A stretch of 50,722 nucleotides of DNA from a bacterium. GTDB taxonomy: Bacteria; Actinomycetota; Acidimicrobiia; Spongiisociales; ZC4RG35. The translations under genes and the position numbers were made by a program. The stretch spans positions 1-50,722 of the forward strand of contig JAPPFD010000010.1 of the NCBI GenBank assembly GCA_028823995.1, in the 5' to 3' direction. Of the stretch, positions 40,774 through 48,926 are shown piece by piece. The notes under the pieces are model-generated. The model made no database searches. It was not told the DNA's origin and saw only the letters and a list, made by a program, of their open reading frames with translations. The stretch's first letter is position 1, and each line of letters opens with the position of its first letter.

Positions 40774-42216
40774 GTGAACGAAAAGATGGAGATCGGTCTG
40801 GTCGGCCTGGCCGTGATGGGACAGAACCTGGTCCTCAACCTGGTCGATCACGGGTACCGGGTGGCCGTCCACAACCGGACGACCGCCACCACCCGCCGCT
40901 TCCTTGCCGAGCGGGCCGCCGGCCTGGCGGTGACCGGCGCCGACACCCTGGAAGGCCTGGTGGAGATGCTGGAGCCGCCCCGCAGGATTCTCCTGATGGT
41001 CAAGGCCGGTGCGCCGGTGGATTCCTTCATAGGGCGCCTCCTCCCCCTCCTCTCCCCGGGCGACGTGTTGGCGGATCTGGGCAATTCCTTCTACCTAGAC
41101 ACCGCCCGGCGCCTGTCGGAGACCAAAGCGCAGGGGATCCACTACCTGGGCGTGGGAGTGTCGGGAGGAGAGGAGGGCGCCCGGCGCGGCCCGTCGATTA
41201 TGGTGGGGGGTGGACTGCAGGCCTGGGACCTCCTGAGAGACCCCCTGACCGCCATCTCCGCCAAGCTCCCCGATGGGACCCCGTGCTGCGACCGGCTGGG
41301 TCCCGGGGGTGCCGGCCACTTCGTGAAGATGGTCCACAACGGCATCGAATACGGAGACATGCAGCTTCTGGCCGAGGCCTACCACCTGCTCAGGTCCAGC
41401 GGGATGACCCACGGGGAGATGAGCGAATTATTTCATGAATGGCGGAAGGGTCCCCTTGATTCCTACCTGGTGGACATAACGGCCGAGATCCTCTCCCGCC
41501 GCGATGACGACGGCCAGCCGCTCCTGCCAAGGGTGCTGGATCGGGCTTCCCAGAAGGGCACCGGGAGGGACACCGTCAAGGTCGCCCTCGATCTCGGCCA
41601 GCCCATGACGCTCGTGGCCGAGGCGGTCATGGCCCGGGCGGTCTCGGCCCTCAAGGCGGAACGGACCGCCGCTTCCCGGGTACTGGGAGACCCGGGTGAG
41701 CCGCGGCTGACCGGAGACCGCGTTCGCCTGGCCGGGTGGATCCACGACGCCCTCCACGCCTCCAAGATCATCTCCTACGCACAGGGTTTCATGGTGCTGC
41801 GGTCCGCCGCCGAGGAGTTCGGGTGGGACCTCGACCTGGCGCGTATAGCGGAAGTGTGGCGAGAGGGGTGCATCATTCGCGCCCGGCTGCTCGAAGAGGT
41901 GATCGGCGCTTTCCGCTCCGAGCGGCCACCCGCCAACCTGCTACTGCACGACCACTTCAACCGAGCGATCGGCACGGCTTCGGAGGGTTGGCGGCTGATC
42001 GTGGCCAAGGCCGCCCTGGCTGGCATTCCCGTCCCGGGGTATTCCGCGGCCCTGGCCTTCTACGACGGTTACCGTTCCGAGCGGCTTCCCGCCAACCTGG
42101 TGGCGGCGCAGCGCGACTACTTCGGCGCCCACACCTACCAGAGGACCGACCGCCCCCTCACCGAGTACTTCCACACCGACTGGTCCTCCCCCGAGACCAC
42201 CGGGCTAACCCGATGA
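40774..42216 (+). CDS. gnd: 6-Phosphogluconate dehydrogenase, decarboxylating
   Basis: The product has about 480 residues from GTG 40774; TTG 40765 and ATG 40786 are in-frame alternatives and the start is not certain. The N-terminus holds the NADP-binding motif IGLVGLAVMGQNL, then VGVSGGEEGARRGPSIMVGG and KMVHNGIEYGDMQL, which contains the catalytic Lys and Asn. A C-terminal helical domain ends with a tail rich in conserved residues (TYQRTDRP). It produces ribulose 5-phosphate, CO2 and NADPH in the pentose phosphate pathway. It overlaps the aminopeptidase by 4 nt (ATGA), so both are one transcription unit. Confidence 0.95.
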   Translation: MNEKMEIGLVGLAVMGQNLVLNLVDHGYRVAVHNRTTATTRRFLAERAAGLAVTGADTLEGLVEMLEPPRRILLMVKAGAPVDSFIGRLLPLLSPGDVLADLGNSFYLDTARRLSETKAQGIHYLGVGVSGGEEGARRGPSIMVGGGLQAWDLLRDPLTAISAKLPDGTPCCDRLGPGGAGHFVKMVHNGIEYGDMQLLAEAYHLLRSSGMTHGEMSELFHEWRKGPLDSYLVDITAEILSRRDDDGQPLLPRVLDRASQKGTGRDTVKVALDLGQPMTLVAEAVMARAVSALKAERTAASRVLGDPGEPRLTGDRVRLAGWIHDALHASKIISYAQGFMVLRSAAEEFGWDLDLARIAEVWREGCIIRARLLEEVIGAFRSERPPANLLLHDHFNRAIGTASEGWRLIVAKAALAGIPVPGYSAALAFYDGYRSERLPANLVAAQRDYFGAHTYQRTDRPLTEYFHTDWSSPETTGLTR

Positions 42217-44771
42217 TCGGTTCCGACCCTCACCGGTTGCCCCGGACGGCGATCCCCCGCCGCTACCAGTTGGTGATCGAGCCCGACCTCGAGCAGTTCA
42301 CCTTCCGAGGGAGCGTGGAGATCGACCTGGAGATCACCGAGGCGCTCTCGGAGATCGTCCTCAACGCGGTCGATCTCGAGATCACCCGGGCCGTTCTCCG
42401 GGTCGGGGAGGAGAGCGCCGGCATCGAGGGGACCGTCAGCTACCAGACGGAGTTCCAGCGCGCGGTCATCGGCCTTTCTGAAGTCGCGCCGGCCGGAGCC
42501 GCCGTGCTCTCCATGGAGTTCACCGGCATCCTGAACGACCAACTGCACGGGTTCTATCGTTCCACCTTCACCGACGTCGACGGCCAGAACCAGGTGATCG
42601 CCACCACCCAGTTCGAGGCGACCGACGCCCGGCGGGCCTTTCCCTGCTGGGACGAACCGGAGTTCAAGGCGGTGTTCGGGATAACCCTGGTGGTGCCCGG
42701 CCACCTCATGGCGACATCCAACAGTCCAGAGATCAGCCGGACCGGGCACGGACCGGACAAGGTGGCCATCACCTACGCCGACACCATCGCTATGTCCACC
42801 TACCTGGTGGCGTTCGTGGTAGGGGACTTCGAGGCCACCCCGGCGGTGGACGTGGACGGCGTGGCGGTGCGGATCGTGGCCCCGCGGGGAAAGCTGCACC
42901 TGGCCGACTACGCCCTGGAGTGCGCCGTGTTCTGCCTGCGGTATTTCCGTTCCTACTACGGCATCCCCTACCCGGGCGACAAGATCGACCACCTGGCCGT
43001 CCCCGACTTCGCCTTCGGCGCCATGGAGAACCTGGGTTGCATCATCTACCGGGAGACGGCGCTGCTCACCGACCCCGAAAGCGCCACCACCGCGGAACTG
43101 ACCCGCATCCTGGACGTGATCGCCCACGAATTGGCCCACATGTGGTTCGGCGATCTGGTCACGATGAGGTGGTGGAACGGGATCTGGTTGAACGAGGCTT
43201 TCGCATCCTTCATGGAGATGAAGGCCACCGATGCGATGCGCCCCGAATGGAAGAGGTGGCTCACCTTCGCAGGACTGGAACGGCCCTGGGCTTACGGGGT
43301 GGACTCTCTGGCCAGCACCCGGCCGGTGGAGTTCGAGGTCCGATCGCCCGCCGAGGCCAACGAGATGTTCGACGCCCTCACCTATGGGAAGGGCTCGGCG
43401 GTCCTCCGGATGATGGAACAGTACCTTGGCGAGGAGACCTTCCGGGAGGGGGTCGGAAACTACCTGCGGGAGCACGCCTACGGGAACACCGACACCGCCG
43501 ACCTGTGGGCTAGTCTCAACCAAGCCTCGGGCCAGCCGGTGGGAGAGATCATGGACACCTGGATCTACCAGGGGGGATACCCGCTGGTGGAGGTGACCCG
43601 GAGCGGCGAGGGTGTGGAGATCACCCAGCGCCGACACCTCAGAATCCCAGCCGACGACCAGACCCGGTGGCGGATCCCGATCCAGTTGCGGGGAGAGACC
43701 GACGAAGGGGCCTTCCACGCCAACCAGTTGCTCACCGATCGACGGTCAACCGCCCAGACAGGCCTCCGGCCCGGGTGGATAGCCGCCAACGCCGGCGGGC
43801 ACGGCTTCTACCGGGTGCGCTATTCGGACCGGCTCCTCGAAGCGTTGGTGACCAACCTGGGATCACTCGACGACCTGGAACGGTTCTGTCTGATCGACGA
43901 TGCCTGGGCGCTGGTGGAGAGCGGAGACATCGATGCGGCTTCCTACCTGCGGCTGGCCGCCGCCTACCGAACCGAGACCGAATTCGTGATCTGGACGACG
44001 GTGCTGGGCGGCCTGGGGACCATGGACCACCACCTGGTTTCGGAGGCTCAGCGGTCGCCTTTCTCCGACCTGGTGATGGAGTTGATCGAACCGGCTCTCG
44101 ACCGCCTGGGCTGGGATCCCGCGCCCGGAGAGAGCGATCTGACACGCCAACTTCGCGGGCTGATCCTGGGAAGCGCCGGGAGGCTGGCTCGCAACCCCGA
44201 AGTCGTGGAACGATCCGGGGAGGTCTTCGAGGAATGGCTCACCGACCCCGGGCGGATCGATCCCGAGGTGGCCCAGGCCTGCCTGTACACGGTGGCCGCC
44301 ACCGGCGACCACCAGACCTATGAGCGCCTGTTCTCCCTGTATGAAGAGAACGACTCGCCCCAGGAGAAGCTGCGGTTCCTACGGTCCCTCACCTACGTCG
44401 AGACCCGTGCCAGCGTCGACGCCACCCTGGAGGCGGTGCTAGAACGGACCATTCGCAACCAGGACGCCTCATGGGTGGTGGGAGGACTGTTCCGGCGGAA
44501 AGAGACCGGCCCGTATGCCTGGAAGAAGACACAGGAGGCCTGGGCCGACATCGTGGCCGGCCTCCCCTCCATGACGGTCAGATACCTTGTGGACACGGCC
44601 CACAACCTCTCCGGCCCGCAGATCGCCGATAGCGTCGCGGCCTTCCTGGAGACAGCCGACATGCCGGAGGCAGAGAAGGCCAGGGCCCAGGCCCTGGAAC
44701 GGCTCCGCTCCTACGTGATGCTCAGAGAGCGCCAGGCTGCAGCACTGGCCGCCTACCTAGACGGGAGTTGA
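42213..44771 (+). CDS. pepN: M1-family aminopeptidase
   Basis: The ATG at 42213 overlaps the gnd stop as ATGA and gives 852 residues, the family length; a longer frame to 41736 merely runs antiparallel to gnd coding sequence in another frame. The exopeptidase motif GAMEN is at 269-273, the zinc site HELAH at 305-309 with the third ligand Glu328 in WLNEAF. A long helical C-terminal domain (from about 560) follows. No signal peptide, so it is a cytosolic enzyme removing N-terminal residues from peptides, for example those released by the proteasome. Confidence 0.95.
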   Translation: MIGSDPHRLPRTAIPRRYQLVIEPDLEQFTFRGSVEIDLEITEALSEIVLNAVDLEITRAVLRVGEESAGIEGTVSYQTEFQRAVIGLSEVAPAGAAVLSMEFTGILNDQLHGFYRSTFTDVDGQNQVIATTQFEATDARRAFPCWDEPEFKAVFGITLVVPGHLMATSNSPEISRTGHGPDKVAITYADTIAMSTYLVAFVVGDFEATPAVDVDGVAVRIVAPRGKLHLADYALECAVFCLRYFRSYYGIPYPGDKIDHLAVPDFAFGAMENLGCIIYRETALLTDPESATTAELTRILDVIAHELAHMWFGDLVTMRWWNGIWLNEAFASFMEMKATDAMRPEWKRWLTFAGLERPWAYGVDSLASTRPVEFEVRSPAEANEMFDALTYGKGSAVLRMMEQYLGEETFREGVGNYLREHAYGNTDTADLWASLNQASGQPVGEIMDTWIYQGGYPLVEVTRSGEGVEITQRRHLRIPADDQTRWRIPIQLRGETDEGAFHANQLLTDRRSTAQTGLRPGWIAANAGGHGFYRVRYSDRLLEALVTNLGSLDDLERFCLIDDAWALVESGDIDAASYLRLAAAYRTETEFVIWTTVLGGLGTMDHHLVSEAQRSPFSDLVMELIEPALDRLGWDPAPGESDLTRQLRGLILGSAGRLARNPEVVERSGEVFEEWLTDPGRIDPEVAQACLYTVAATGDHQTYERLFSLYEENDSPQEKLRFLRSLTYVETRASVDATLEAVLERTIRNQDASWVVGGLFRRKETGPYAWKKTQEAWADIVAGLPSMTVRYLVDTAHNLSGPQIADSVAAFLETADMPEAEKARAQALERLRSYVMLRERQAAALAAYLDGS

Positions 44772-44794
44772 GCCCGGTCACCCTTCGGCTCTGT

Positions 44795-45181
44795 TCAGCG
44801 GACCTCGGCTGAGGCTCCCGCGCCTTCCAGTTGCTTCTTGGCGGCGTCGGCGGCTGCGGCGTCCACGCCTTCCAGTATGGCCTTGGGAAAGGCGTCGACC
44901 AGTTCCTTCGACTCCCGGAGGCCCAGTTTGGTGATGGCCCGCACTTCCTTGATGACCGCGATCTTGGCGTCGCCGATGGCGGTGAGCACCACGTCGAACT
45001 CGGTCTGTTCGACCTCTTCCTCCTCCTCGGCCCCACCGGCGGCGGGCATGGCAGCCATGGCCATCGGCGCGGCGGCGGTGACGTCGAAGTGTTGCTCGAA
45101 GGCGTCCAGGAACTCTTTCAGTTCCAAGACGGTCATCTCTTCGAAAACACCCAACAGTTCATCAGTAGTCATCTTTGCCAT
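44795..45181 (-). CDS. rplL: 50S ribosomal protein L7/L12
   Basis: A 128-residue stalk protein: N-terminal dimerisation helices ([20 protein letters not shown]), an Ala/Met/Gly-rich hinge followed by an acidic EEEEEV run, and the C-terminal domain that recruits GTPase factors ([20 protein letters not shown]). It lies 30 bp after rplJ. rpoB does not follow, as it does in many bacteria; a convergent aminopeptidase gene does. Confidence 0.97.
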   Translation of the reverse strand: MAKMTTDELLGVFEEMTVLELKEFLDAFEQHFDVTAAAPMAMAAMPAAGGAEEEEEVEQTEFDVVLTAIGDAKIAVIKEVRAITKLGLRESKELVDAFPKAILEGVDAAAADAAKKQLEGAGASAEVR

Positions 45182-45211
45182 TGCTTGGTTCCTTTCTTCG
45201 GTCTCGAAATC

Positions 45212-45748
45212 TCAGGCCGCGGAGGCGGACTCTTTTCGCTCCAGGAGCTGTGAAAAGGCTCCCGCCGCCGAGCGAGTGAAGGAGGCAAACACTCCGGCCG
45301 TCTTGTGGAGGGGCGCCGAGATGCCGCCGGCCAACTTCCCCAGGAGCTGTTCCCGGGATCCCAGGTTGGCGAACTCGGCCACCTGGTCGACGCCGATGAA
45401 CTTCCCGTTCATGATCCCCCCCTTCAACACCAGGTTGCGGAACTGGCGGCTCTGCTCTCTCACGGTCCGCGCCGCCGCCAGCGGATCCCCCTCCGCAAAG
45501 ACCAGGGCGGTGGGCCCCGAGAGATGGTCCGACAGGCCCTCGTGACCCATCTCCTCCATGGCTCGGCGGGTCAACGACATCTTCATCACCCTCATCCGGG
45601 CCTCGCCCTCCAAGAGGGAGCGGCGGACCTGCTGGACCTCCTTGACGGTCAGCCCCCGGAACTCGGTGAGATAGATCGCGTCCACGGCTGAGATCCGCTC
45701 GCGGATGGCAGCCACCCGCTCCACCTTCTCGGCTCGGCTCATCGGCAT
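45212..45748 (-). CDS. rplJ: 50S ribosomal protein L10
   Basis: A 178-residue protein with the rRNA-binding N-terminal domain (SRAEKVERVAAIRERIS, YLTEFRGLTVKEVQQVR) and a C-terminal helix that carries the L7/L12 dimers. GGAGG lies 8 nt before ATG 45748. It is preceded by an L10-type leader and attenuator, so expression is probably controlled by L10-L12 binding its own mRNA. It is separated from rplA by 423 bp that contain its own promoter. Confidence 0.96.
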   Translation of the reverse strand: MPMSRAEKVERVAAIRERISAVDAIYLTEFRGLTVKEVQQVRRSLLEGEARMRVMKMSLTRRAMEEMGHEGLSDHLSGPTALVFAEGDPLAAARTVREQSRQFRNLVLKGGIMNGKFIGVDQVAEFANLGSREQLLGKLAGGISAPLHKTAGVFASFTRSAAGAFSQLLERKESASAA

Positions 45749-45765
45749 TTATAGTTCCTCCAAAT

Positions 45766-45801
45766 GAAAAACCCCGGCATCCTCAGCTCGGATACAGGGG
45801 T
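45766..45801 (-). terminator. Attenuator hairpin before rplJ
   Basis: On the minus strand ACCCC-TG-TATCC pairs with GGAT-GC-CGGGGT around a 7-nt loop, followed at once by a T-tract (TTTTC). This is a rho-independent terminator that ends 18 nt before the rplJ start codon, the position expected of an L10-leader attenuator. Confidence 0.75.
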
Positions 45802-45875
45802 GAAGAACACCGACCTGCGCTGGCGGATCAATCCTTTGAACCTTCCGGCAACCAGCGGTCTCGGGCCGAGGGCAG
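45802..45875 (-). ncRNA. L10-type ribosomal leader (r-protein leader RNA)
   Basis: The transcript contains GAGACCGCTGGTTGCC and, about 30 nt later, CCGCCAGCGCAGGTCGG. The GCTGG and CCAGC segments pair and the bulged CGCAGGT side matches the L10 leader pattern known from many bacteria. L10 bound to L7/L12 should stabilise this fold and favour the downstream terminator. The recognition is by eye; exact boundaries are uncertain. Confidence 0.7.
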
Positions 45876-45897
45876 AGATTGGTTTTGTCTTTCCGGA

Positions 45898-45927
45898 ATT
45901 GTAGAGCAAACGGGTTCGGAACGCCAA
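45898..45927 (-). promoter_or_regulatory. Predicted rplJ-rplL promoter
   Basis: On the minus strand TTGGCG (-35, at 45927-45922) and TACAAT (-10, at 45903-45898) are 18 bp apart. Transcription should start near 45891, giving a leader of about 140 nt before rplJ. The -35 forms one arm of the palindrome at 45922-45939. Confidence 0.6.
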
Positions 45928-45939
45928 ACCGGTTTGGCG
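45922..45939. promoter_or_regulatory. 18-bp perfect palindrome overlapping the rplJ -35
   Basis: CGCCAAACCGGTTTGGCG is identical on both strands. One arm contains the predicted -35 of rplJ, so a dimeric protein bound here would block or recruit RNA polymerase. No function is known to me; chance is unlikely for a perfect 9+9 match but not excluded. Confidence 0.6.
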
Positions 45940-45958
45940 AGTCTGCCCCGTCCCATCA

Positions 45959-45987
45959 GACGTTCCGGGAGTCTGGGAGGGAACGTC
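45959..45987. repeat. 8-bp inverted repeat upstream of the rplJ promoter
   Basis: GACGTTCC at 45959-45966 and GGAACGTC at 45980-45987 are perfect complements with a 13-nt loop. No T-tract follows, so it is not a typical terminator of the rplK-rplA transcript. It may be a second protein-binding site next to the palindrome. Confidence 0.5.
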
Positions 45988-46171
45988 ATTCTGCCGTAGG
46001 CAAAACACCCCTCGTTTCGACCCGGTGGGTCTGCAACACGGGCGTCATGCTAAACGTCTAGTTGAGGTGCATCCCTCATCGGCCGAGAGGGATTCCTCTC
46101 TGCGCTACTTCCGGATCGAACCCCTAGTGCAGAATCGAGCAGCGGGGGCTACGCCAGTCGGATCGCCACCC

Positions 46172-46882
46172 TCAGGAGGCGGTCAACTCATCCAGGCGGT
46201 TCACGTCTATCTTGACTCCCGGTCCCATGGTTGAGGAGATGGTCAGAGACCTCATGTACCTGCCCTTGGCGGCCGGCGGGCGGGCCCGGTTGAGCTCGTC
46301 GGCCAGGGTCGAGAGGTTCTCGGCCAACTTGGCCGTGCCAAAGCTCACCCTGCCGATCACCGCGTGGACGTTCCCGTACCGATCGGTGCGGTATTCGATC
46401 TGGCCGGCCTTGAAGGCCGAGACAGTGGCCCCGAGGTCGTTGCTCACCGTGCCGGACTTGGGATTGGGCATCAGGCCCCGGGGTCCGAGAATCCGACCCA
46501 GCCTGCCCACCCGCGGCATCATGGCGGGGACCGCGATCGCCACGTCGAAGTCGAGCGCTCCCCCCTCGGAGATCTCCTTGATCAGATCGTCCGCTCCCAC
46601 TATGTCGGCGCCGGCCGCGGTGGCCTCGTCGTGCCGATCGTCAGGCGCGAACACCGCCACCCGCACAGTTTTCCCCGTGCCGTGGGGGAAGGAGACATTT
46701 CCCCGGAGCATCTGGTCGGCCCGGCGCGGATCGACGCCCAGCCGGAACGCGGCCTCCACCGACTCGTCGAATCGAGCCGAAGCCATGAACTTGACCAGGT
46801 CCAGAGCCTCGGTGGGGGCGTAGGCCGACGCGCGGTCGTACCTTCGCATGGAATCCTGGTAACGCTTGCCCTTTTTTACCAT
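46172..46882 (-). CDS. rplA: 50S ribosomal protein L1
   Basis: A 236-residue protein beginning MVKKGKRYQDSMRRYDRA, with VDPRRADQMLRGNVSFPHGTGKTVRV in the first domain and LGRILGPRGLMPNPKSGT, the L1 signature, in the centre. It binds 23S rRNA at the mobile L1 stalk and in many bacteria represses its own operon. It starts 68 bp after rplK. Confidence 0.97.
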   Translation of the reverse strand: MVKKGKRYQDSMRRYDRASAYAPTEALDLVKFMASARFDESVEAAFRLGVDPRRADQMLRGNVSFPHGTGKTVRVAVFAPDDRHDEATAAGADIVGADDLIKEISEGGALDFDVAIAVPAMMPRVGRLGRILGPRGLMPNPKSGTVSNDLGATVSAFKAGQIEYRTDRYGNVHAVIGRVSFGTAKLAENLSTLADELNRARPPAAKGRYMRSLTISSTMGPGVKIDVNRLDELTAS

Positions 46883-46950
46883 TTCTACCTCCGTGGTCCA
46901 GGCGGCCCGGGCTTGTCCGAGCCTCCCACCGGCGTGTCTGTTCGGATTGT

Positions 46951-47379
46951 CTAGTCCTCGACCTCGATCCCCATCGAACGGGCGGTCCCCGCCACTATCC
47001 GCATGGCCGCTTCCACATCGTTGGCGTTGAGGTCCGGCATCTTGATCTCGGCGATCTCCCTCACCTGCTCGGAGGTGACGGAACCCACCTTGACCTCATG
47101 GGGTTCGCCCGACCCCTTCTCCACCCGGGCGGCTTGGCGCAACAGGGAAGCGGCCGGGGGGGTCTTGGTAATGAAGGTGAAGGTGCGATCCTTGTAGATC
47201 GTGATCTCGACGGGGATGATCGAACCGCGCTTGTCCTCGGTGGCGGAGTTGTAGGCCCGCACGAAGTCCATGAGGTTGATTCCATGGGGACCGAGGGAGG
47301 TCCCCACCGGAGCGGCGGGAGACGCCTCACCGGCGGAAAGTTGCATCTTGACCTTGGCGGATATCTCTTTGACAGCCAT
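46951..47379 (-). CDS. rplK: 50S ribosomal protein L11
   Basis: A 142-residue protein with the N-terminal factor-binding domain ([35 protein letters not shown]) and the C-terminal rRNA-binding domain ending in [14 protein letters not shown]. It forms the base of the GTPase centre with L10-L12 and is where RelA-type enzymes sense uncharged tRNA. It lies 30 bp after nusG. Confidence 0.97.
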   Translation of the reverse strand: MAVKEISAKVKMQLSAGEASPAAPVGTSLGPHGINLMDFVRAYNSATEDKRGSIIPVEITIYKDRTFTFITKTPPAASLLRQAARVEKGSGEPHEVKVGSVTSEQVREIAEIKMPDLNANDVEAAMRIVAGTARSMGIEVED

Positions 47380-47409
47380 CTTCTTCGACTCCTGTGTGAG
47401 GGGCGGCTT

Positions 47410-48027
47410 CTAATTCTTCTGGATGTCGGCGAATCCCAGTTCCACCGGAGTGTCCCGGCCGAAGATCTCCACCAGCACCACCACCTTCGACTGGTCGAGG
47501 TTGATCTCCTCGATAATGCCGCTGAAGTCGTTGAAGGGCCCCGACACCACCCGCACGGTCTCTCCCACTTCCCAAGCCGGCTTGAACCGGGGCTTGGACT
47601 TCGTCCTCGTCTCCTGAAAGCCCAGCATGCGCTCCACCTCGCGGCGGGAGAGAGGCGGCGGGCGATTCTGCTTACCCATGTTGGAGGCGACGAACCCCGT
47701 GACTCCGGGCGTCTCCCGCACCGCTGCCCAGGAGTCGTCGTCCAGCCACATCCGGACCAGCAGGTATCCGGGGAAAACCTTCTTGGGAACCGTGACCTTC
47801 TTCCGGTTCCGGATCTCCACCACGTCCTCGCGGGGAATGTGTACGTCGAAGATACGACCGGCGAGACGGAGCCACTCCACCCGCTTCTCCAGATTGGCCT
47901 TGACCTTCTCCTCATGGCCGGAGTAGGCGTGGATCACGTACCAGTCTCCGGGAAGATCGTACGGACTGACCGGGGATTCCTCCTCGATCTCGGCTAAAAG
48001 CGTCTCGGTCGCTGCCGGCTCAGCCAC
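47410..48027 (-). CDS. nusG: Transcription antitermination protein NusG
   Basis: The GTG at 48027 overlaps the secE stop by 8 nt and has GGAGG 8 nt upstream, giving 205 residues. A short acidic N-terminal extension precedes the NGN domain (DWYVIHAYSGHEEKVKANLE, FPGYLLVRMWLDDDSW), and a KOW domain follows (WEVGETVRVVSGPFNDFSGI). It binds RNA polymerase and couples it to Rho or to the ribosome. Acidic extensions are normal in actinobacteria. Confidence 0.95.
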   Translation of the reverse strand: MAEPAATETLLAEIEEESPVSPYDLPGDWYVIHAYSGHEEKVKANLEKRVEWLRLAGRIFDVHIPREDVVEIRNRKKVTVPKKVFPGYLLVRMWLDDDSWAAVRETPGVTGFVASNMGKQNRPPPLSRREVERMLGFQETRTKSKPRFKPAWEVGETVRVVSGPFNDFSGIIEEINLDQSKVVVLVEIFGRDTPVELGFADIQKN

Positions 48028-48355
48028 TTCCGATACCTCCAAGAAGAGTGAGAACAATCTGCTTGAGAGCCACGTCGAGGCCGAAGATCACCAAGGCGAG
48101 GATCACGGAGGTGGTTATGGTCACCACGCTGAAGTTCACGAGTTGACGGCGAGTCGGCCAGGACACCCTCGACAATTCGGTGCGCACCTCCCGAAGAAAG
48201 ATCATCAACCGGGTGTGGAGGGGAGGGCGCTGCGCCGAGGGTCTCTTGCGCGGGGTAACCGCGCGCTCAGCCCGAGCGGACGGCCGCTTGTCTTGGGATT
48301 GTTTCTTCTGCCGCCGCTCCTCGCGCTCGACGAGGCGACGCATCTGTCGGTTCAT
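48020..48355 (-). CDS. secE: Preprotein translocase subunit SecE
   Basis: The ATG at 48355 (MNRQMRRLVEREERRQKKQ) gives 111 residues. The longer frame upstream reads through tRNA-Trp and is rejected. A basic N-terminal region is followed by the conserved cytosolic amphipathic helix FLREVRTELSRVSWPTRRQL and one membrane helix (FSVVTITTSVILALVIFGLD). SecE clamps SecY in the Sec translocon. It overlaps nusG by 8 nt and follows tRNA-Trp in the classical actinobacterial order. Confidence 0.94.
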   Translation of the reverse strand: MNRQMRRLVEREERRQKKQSQDKRPSARAERAVTPRKRPSAQRPPLHTRLMIFLREVRTELSRVSWPTRRQLVNFSVVTITTSVILALVIFGLDVALKQIVLTLLGGIGSG

Positions 48356-48402
48356 GCTCAAGCCGTTCCGGGTTTTGGGTTTGAACGATCGTGACTGGTT
48401 AG

Positions 48403-48477
48403 CAGGGGTGGCGGGACTCGAACCCACAACCTCCGGTTTTGGAGACCGGCGCTCTGCCAAATTGGAGCTACACCCCT
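48403..48477 (-). tRNA. tRNA-Trp(CCA)
   Basis: A 75-nt tRNA on the minus strand: acceptor AGGGGTG pairs with CACCCCT, discriminator G, anticodon loop CTCCAAA with anticodon CCA, T-loop GGTTCGAGTCC. The 3' CCA is not encoded. It directly precedes secE-nusG, as in mycobacteria. Confidence 0.96.
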
Positions 48478-48502
48478 CAAGGGGTTTATCAGCCTCGCTT
48501 GA

Positions 48503-48531
48503 AGTATACCCTGCCGGATCTCGAGAGTAAA
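48503..48531 (-). promoter_or_regulatory. Promoter of tRNA-Trp-secE-nusG
   Basis: On the minus strand TTTACT (-35, 48531-48526) and TATACT (-10, 48508-48503) are exactly 17 bp apart; the -10 ends 25 nt before the tRNA. It is the best sigma-70-type promoter in the window. It probably drives tRNA-Trp, secE, nusG, rplK and rplA. Confidence 0.65.
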
Positions 48532-48566
48532 CCCACTATCGAACCAACACCCTCCCCAAAAGAGGG

Positions 48567-48926
48567 TCAGCCGCCGCCCCTGACCCGGCGGCTTACGGTC
48601 CAGGCGACCACCGAGGCCACTCCCACCACGGCTGCGGCGATCGCTACCTTCTCGGCCGAGCGAGCCGGCTCGACCTCGGCATAGGATTCCGGGAGGTCCA
48701 GGCTCCCTCTCACAGCCGGCATCAACCCGGCGGGCGCGGGCATCAGGTTCCCGTGCATTCCGGCCAGCACGCGATGAATCCGGTCCTCGATGGCGCTCTC
48801 GGCCTGGCACCGAAGGCAATGATCGGCGTGGCGCGCCAGGAAGGTCGCCCTGGCCTTCTGGTCGACGGCCAAGAACCGGACCAGGGGGCGGGACGCCCAA
48901 CAGACGGTCGACTGCATGAGCCTCAA
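48567..48926 (-). CDS. Putative zinc-finger anti-sigma factor
   Basis: The TTG at 48926 overlaps the sigma-factor stop (TTGA) and has GGAGG 7 nt upstream, giving 119 residues; ATG 48917 is an alternative. Residues RHADHCLRCQ hold the H-x3-C-x2-C zinc motif of anti-sigma (zf-HC2/ZAS) proteins. The middle is a linker and the C-terminus has one membrane helix (VAIAAAVVGVASVVAWTV). It should sequester the sigma factor encoded directly upstream at the membrane until a signal releases it. Confidence 0.75.
   Translation of the reverse strand: MRLMQSTVCWASRPLVRFLAVDQKARATFLARHADHCLRCQAESAIEDRIHRVLAGMHGNLMPAPAGLMPAVRGSLDLPESYAEVEPARSAEKVAIAAAVVGVASVVAWTVSRRVRGGG

Noticed and set aside
41736..42212. 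N-terminal extension of the aminopeptidase frame
   Set aside because: It overlaps gnd coding sequence in another frame; the ATGA junction at 42213 and the family length define the true start.
48356..48460. N-terminal extension of SecE
   Set aside because: It translates part of tRNA-Trp; ATG 48355 fits the family.
48549..48567. Terminator at the end of the anti-sigma gene
   Set aside because: ACCCTC/GAGGGT forms a 6-bp hairpin but no T-tract follows, so a rho-independent terminator is not supported.
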